Of a stretch of 6,866 nt of DNA, positions 6,719-6,866 are shown one piece after another. Within the stretch, counting starts at the first letter, position 1; each line of letters opens with the position of its first letter. The notes below the pieces were generated by a model. It saw only the letters and a program-made list of their open reading frames with translations, was not told the origin of the DNA and did no database searches. The stretch is from an uncultured Bacteroidales bacterium (GTDB lineage: Bacteria > Bacteroidota > Bacteroidia > Bacteroidales > UBA932): assembly GCA_947305045.1 (NCBI GenBank), contig CAMZCW010000125.1, positions 1 through 6,866 on the forward strand, given 5' to 3'. A program made the position numbers and the translations under genes.

Positions 6719-6735
6719 GACCGGGCATCTTTTTT
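6707..6735 (+). terminator. Intrinsic terminator of the GH2 gene
   Basis: ATGCCCGG (6707-6714) pairs perfectly with CCGGGCAT (6721-6728) across a 6-base loop, CCCCGA. One C and then six T residues (6730-6735) follow. The GC-rich 8-bp stem plus T-run is a classic Rho-independent terminator, 46 bases after the GH2 stop codon and just ahead of a strong promoter, so it would insulate the next transcription unit. On the minus strand no T-run follows, so it is likely one-directional. Confidence 0.85.
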
Positions 6736-6755
6736 CAAAAAAAGTTGCAAAATAT

Positions 6756-6786
6756 TTTGTCAGTTTAGAAAAGTTTACTACCTTTG
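6756..6786 (+). promoter_or_regulatory. Strong consensus promoter, probably of an rRNA operon
   Basis: TTTG (6756-6759), a 19-base spacer and TACCTTTG (6779-6786) form a full match to the Bacteroidota promoter consensus, the best in the window. Upstream lie A/T tracts (T6 at 6730-6735, A7 at 6737-6743, and AATATTTT at 6751-6758) that resemble an UP element. Transcription should start around 6791-6793. The downstream boxA-like segment and the absence of any start codon suggest a stable-RNA operon rather than a protein gene. Confidence 0.75.
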
Positions 6787-6790
6787 CAGT

Positions 6791-6816
6791 CCCGTTTGAA
6801 ACGAACGGGATTTTTT
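6791..6816 (+). terminator. Terminator-like hairpin at the 5' end of the rRNA-type transcript
   Basis: CCCGTTTG (6791-6798) pairs with CGAACGGG (6802-6809) as an 8-bp stem with one G-U pair and an AAA loop, followed by A and six T residues (6811-6816). The shape is that of an intrinsic terminator, yet it begins at the predicted transcription start. It may protect the RNA 5' end, promote release of paused polymerase, or attenuate. A nascent RNA of only ~25 bases may be too short for normal termination. Its function is unknown. Confidence 0.6.
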
Positions 6817-6866
6817 ACGGCTCATTGACAATATTGAAAGACTAAAAGTACAAGCAAGTACCGGAA
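6817..6866 (+). other. Probable rRNA operon leader with boxA-like element (runs off the window)
   Basis: GCTCATTGACAAT (6820-6832) resembles the boxA antitermination element of bacterial rRNA leaders (E. coli rrn boxA core TGCTCTTTAACA) and the TTCTTTGACAT-type segments upstream of 16S genes in Bacteroidota. It is followed by an A-rich, start-codon-free stretch with GTAC repeated at 6848-6851 and 6857-6860. No mature RNA is reached before the window ends. The assignment rests on resemblance and position after a very strong promoter; a tRNA operon leader is the main alternative. Confidence 0.55.

Noticed and set aside
1..6866. CRISPR arrays, insertion sequences, tRNA genes or phage genes
   Set aside because: I found no regularly spaced repeats, transposase or integrase-like frames, or tRNA cloverleaf in the spacers. 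The only repeats are the short ones listed.

Overview
The window looks like chromosome from a member of the Bacteroidota, most likely a GC-rich Bacteroidales such as a gut or rumen lineage. Three things point there. Promoters fit the Bacteroidota pattern of TTG/TTTG, about 19-20 bases, then TAnnTTTG. Most genes lack a Shine-Dalgarno sequence. The gene set (GH20 hexosaminidase lipoprotein, exported LacZ-type GH2 enzyme, paired short CHR transporters, Wzx-like flippase) is typical of the group. Coding DNA is GC-rich and the intergenic spacers are AT-rich. The genus cannot be fixed from this sequence.

Layout. Positions 1-461 (+) hold the C-terminal end of a polysaccharide/lipid-linked oligosaccharide flippase. 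It converges, with a 6-base gap, on a GH20 beta-N-acetylhexosaminidase lipoprotein gene (468-2129, -). A 223-base spacer follows, holding the GH20 promoter and a 12-bp inverted repeat. Next is a two-gene CHR (chromate-transporter family) operon on the minus strand: chrA-type gene 1 at 2943-3497 and gene 2 at 2353-2955, overlapping by 13 bases. A 76-base divergent promoter region separates that operon from a large secreted LacZ-type GH2 beta-galactosidase gene (3574-6660, +). The last 206 bases hold a direct repeat that is part of an intrinsic terminator, then a very strong consensus promoter, a hairpin at the probable RNA 5' end and a boxA-like segment. I read this tail as the start of an rRNA operon whose 16S gene lies beyond the window.

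How the genes may work together. The two glycosidases both carry export signals and have complementary specificities: beta-galactose and beta-N-acetylhexosamine are the alternating units of N-acetyllactosamine chains on host glycans. They could act in sequence on such oligosaccharides in the periplasm, but no SusC/SusD pair, sulfatase or regulator is present, so this is not a visible canonical polysaccharide utilisation locus. The CHR pair lies between them with its own promoter, and its substrate in this organism is unknown.

I do not see a convincing new biological system. The best second-look items are the terminator-like hairpin at the start of the rRNA-type transcript, the almost absent 5' leaders of the GH2 and CHR genes, an intergenic GTCAT-CCCG repeat that forms the terminator and may also have a relic inside the GH2 promoter, the near-identical DNA blocks in the two CHR paralogues, and an unexplained 12-bp hairpin between the CHR operon and the GH20 gene.
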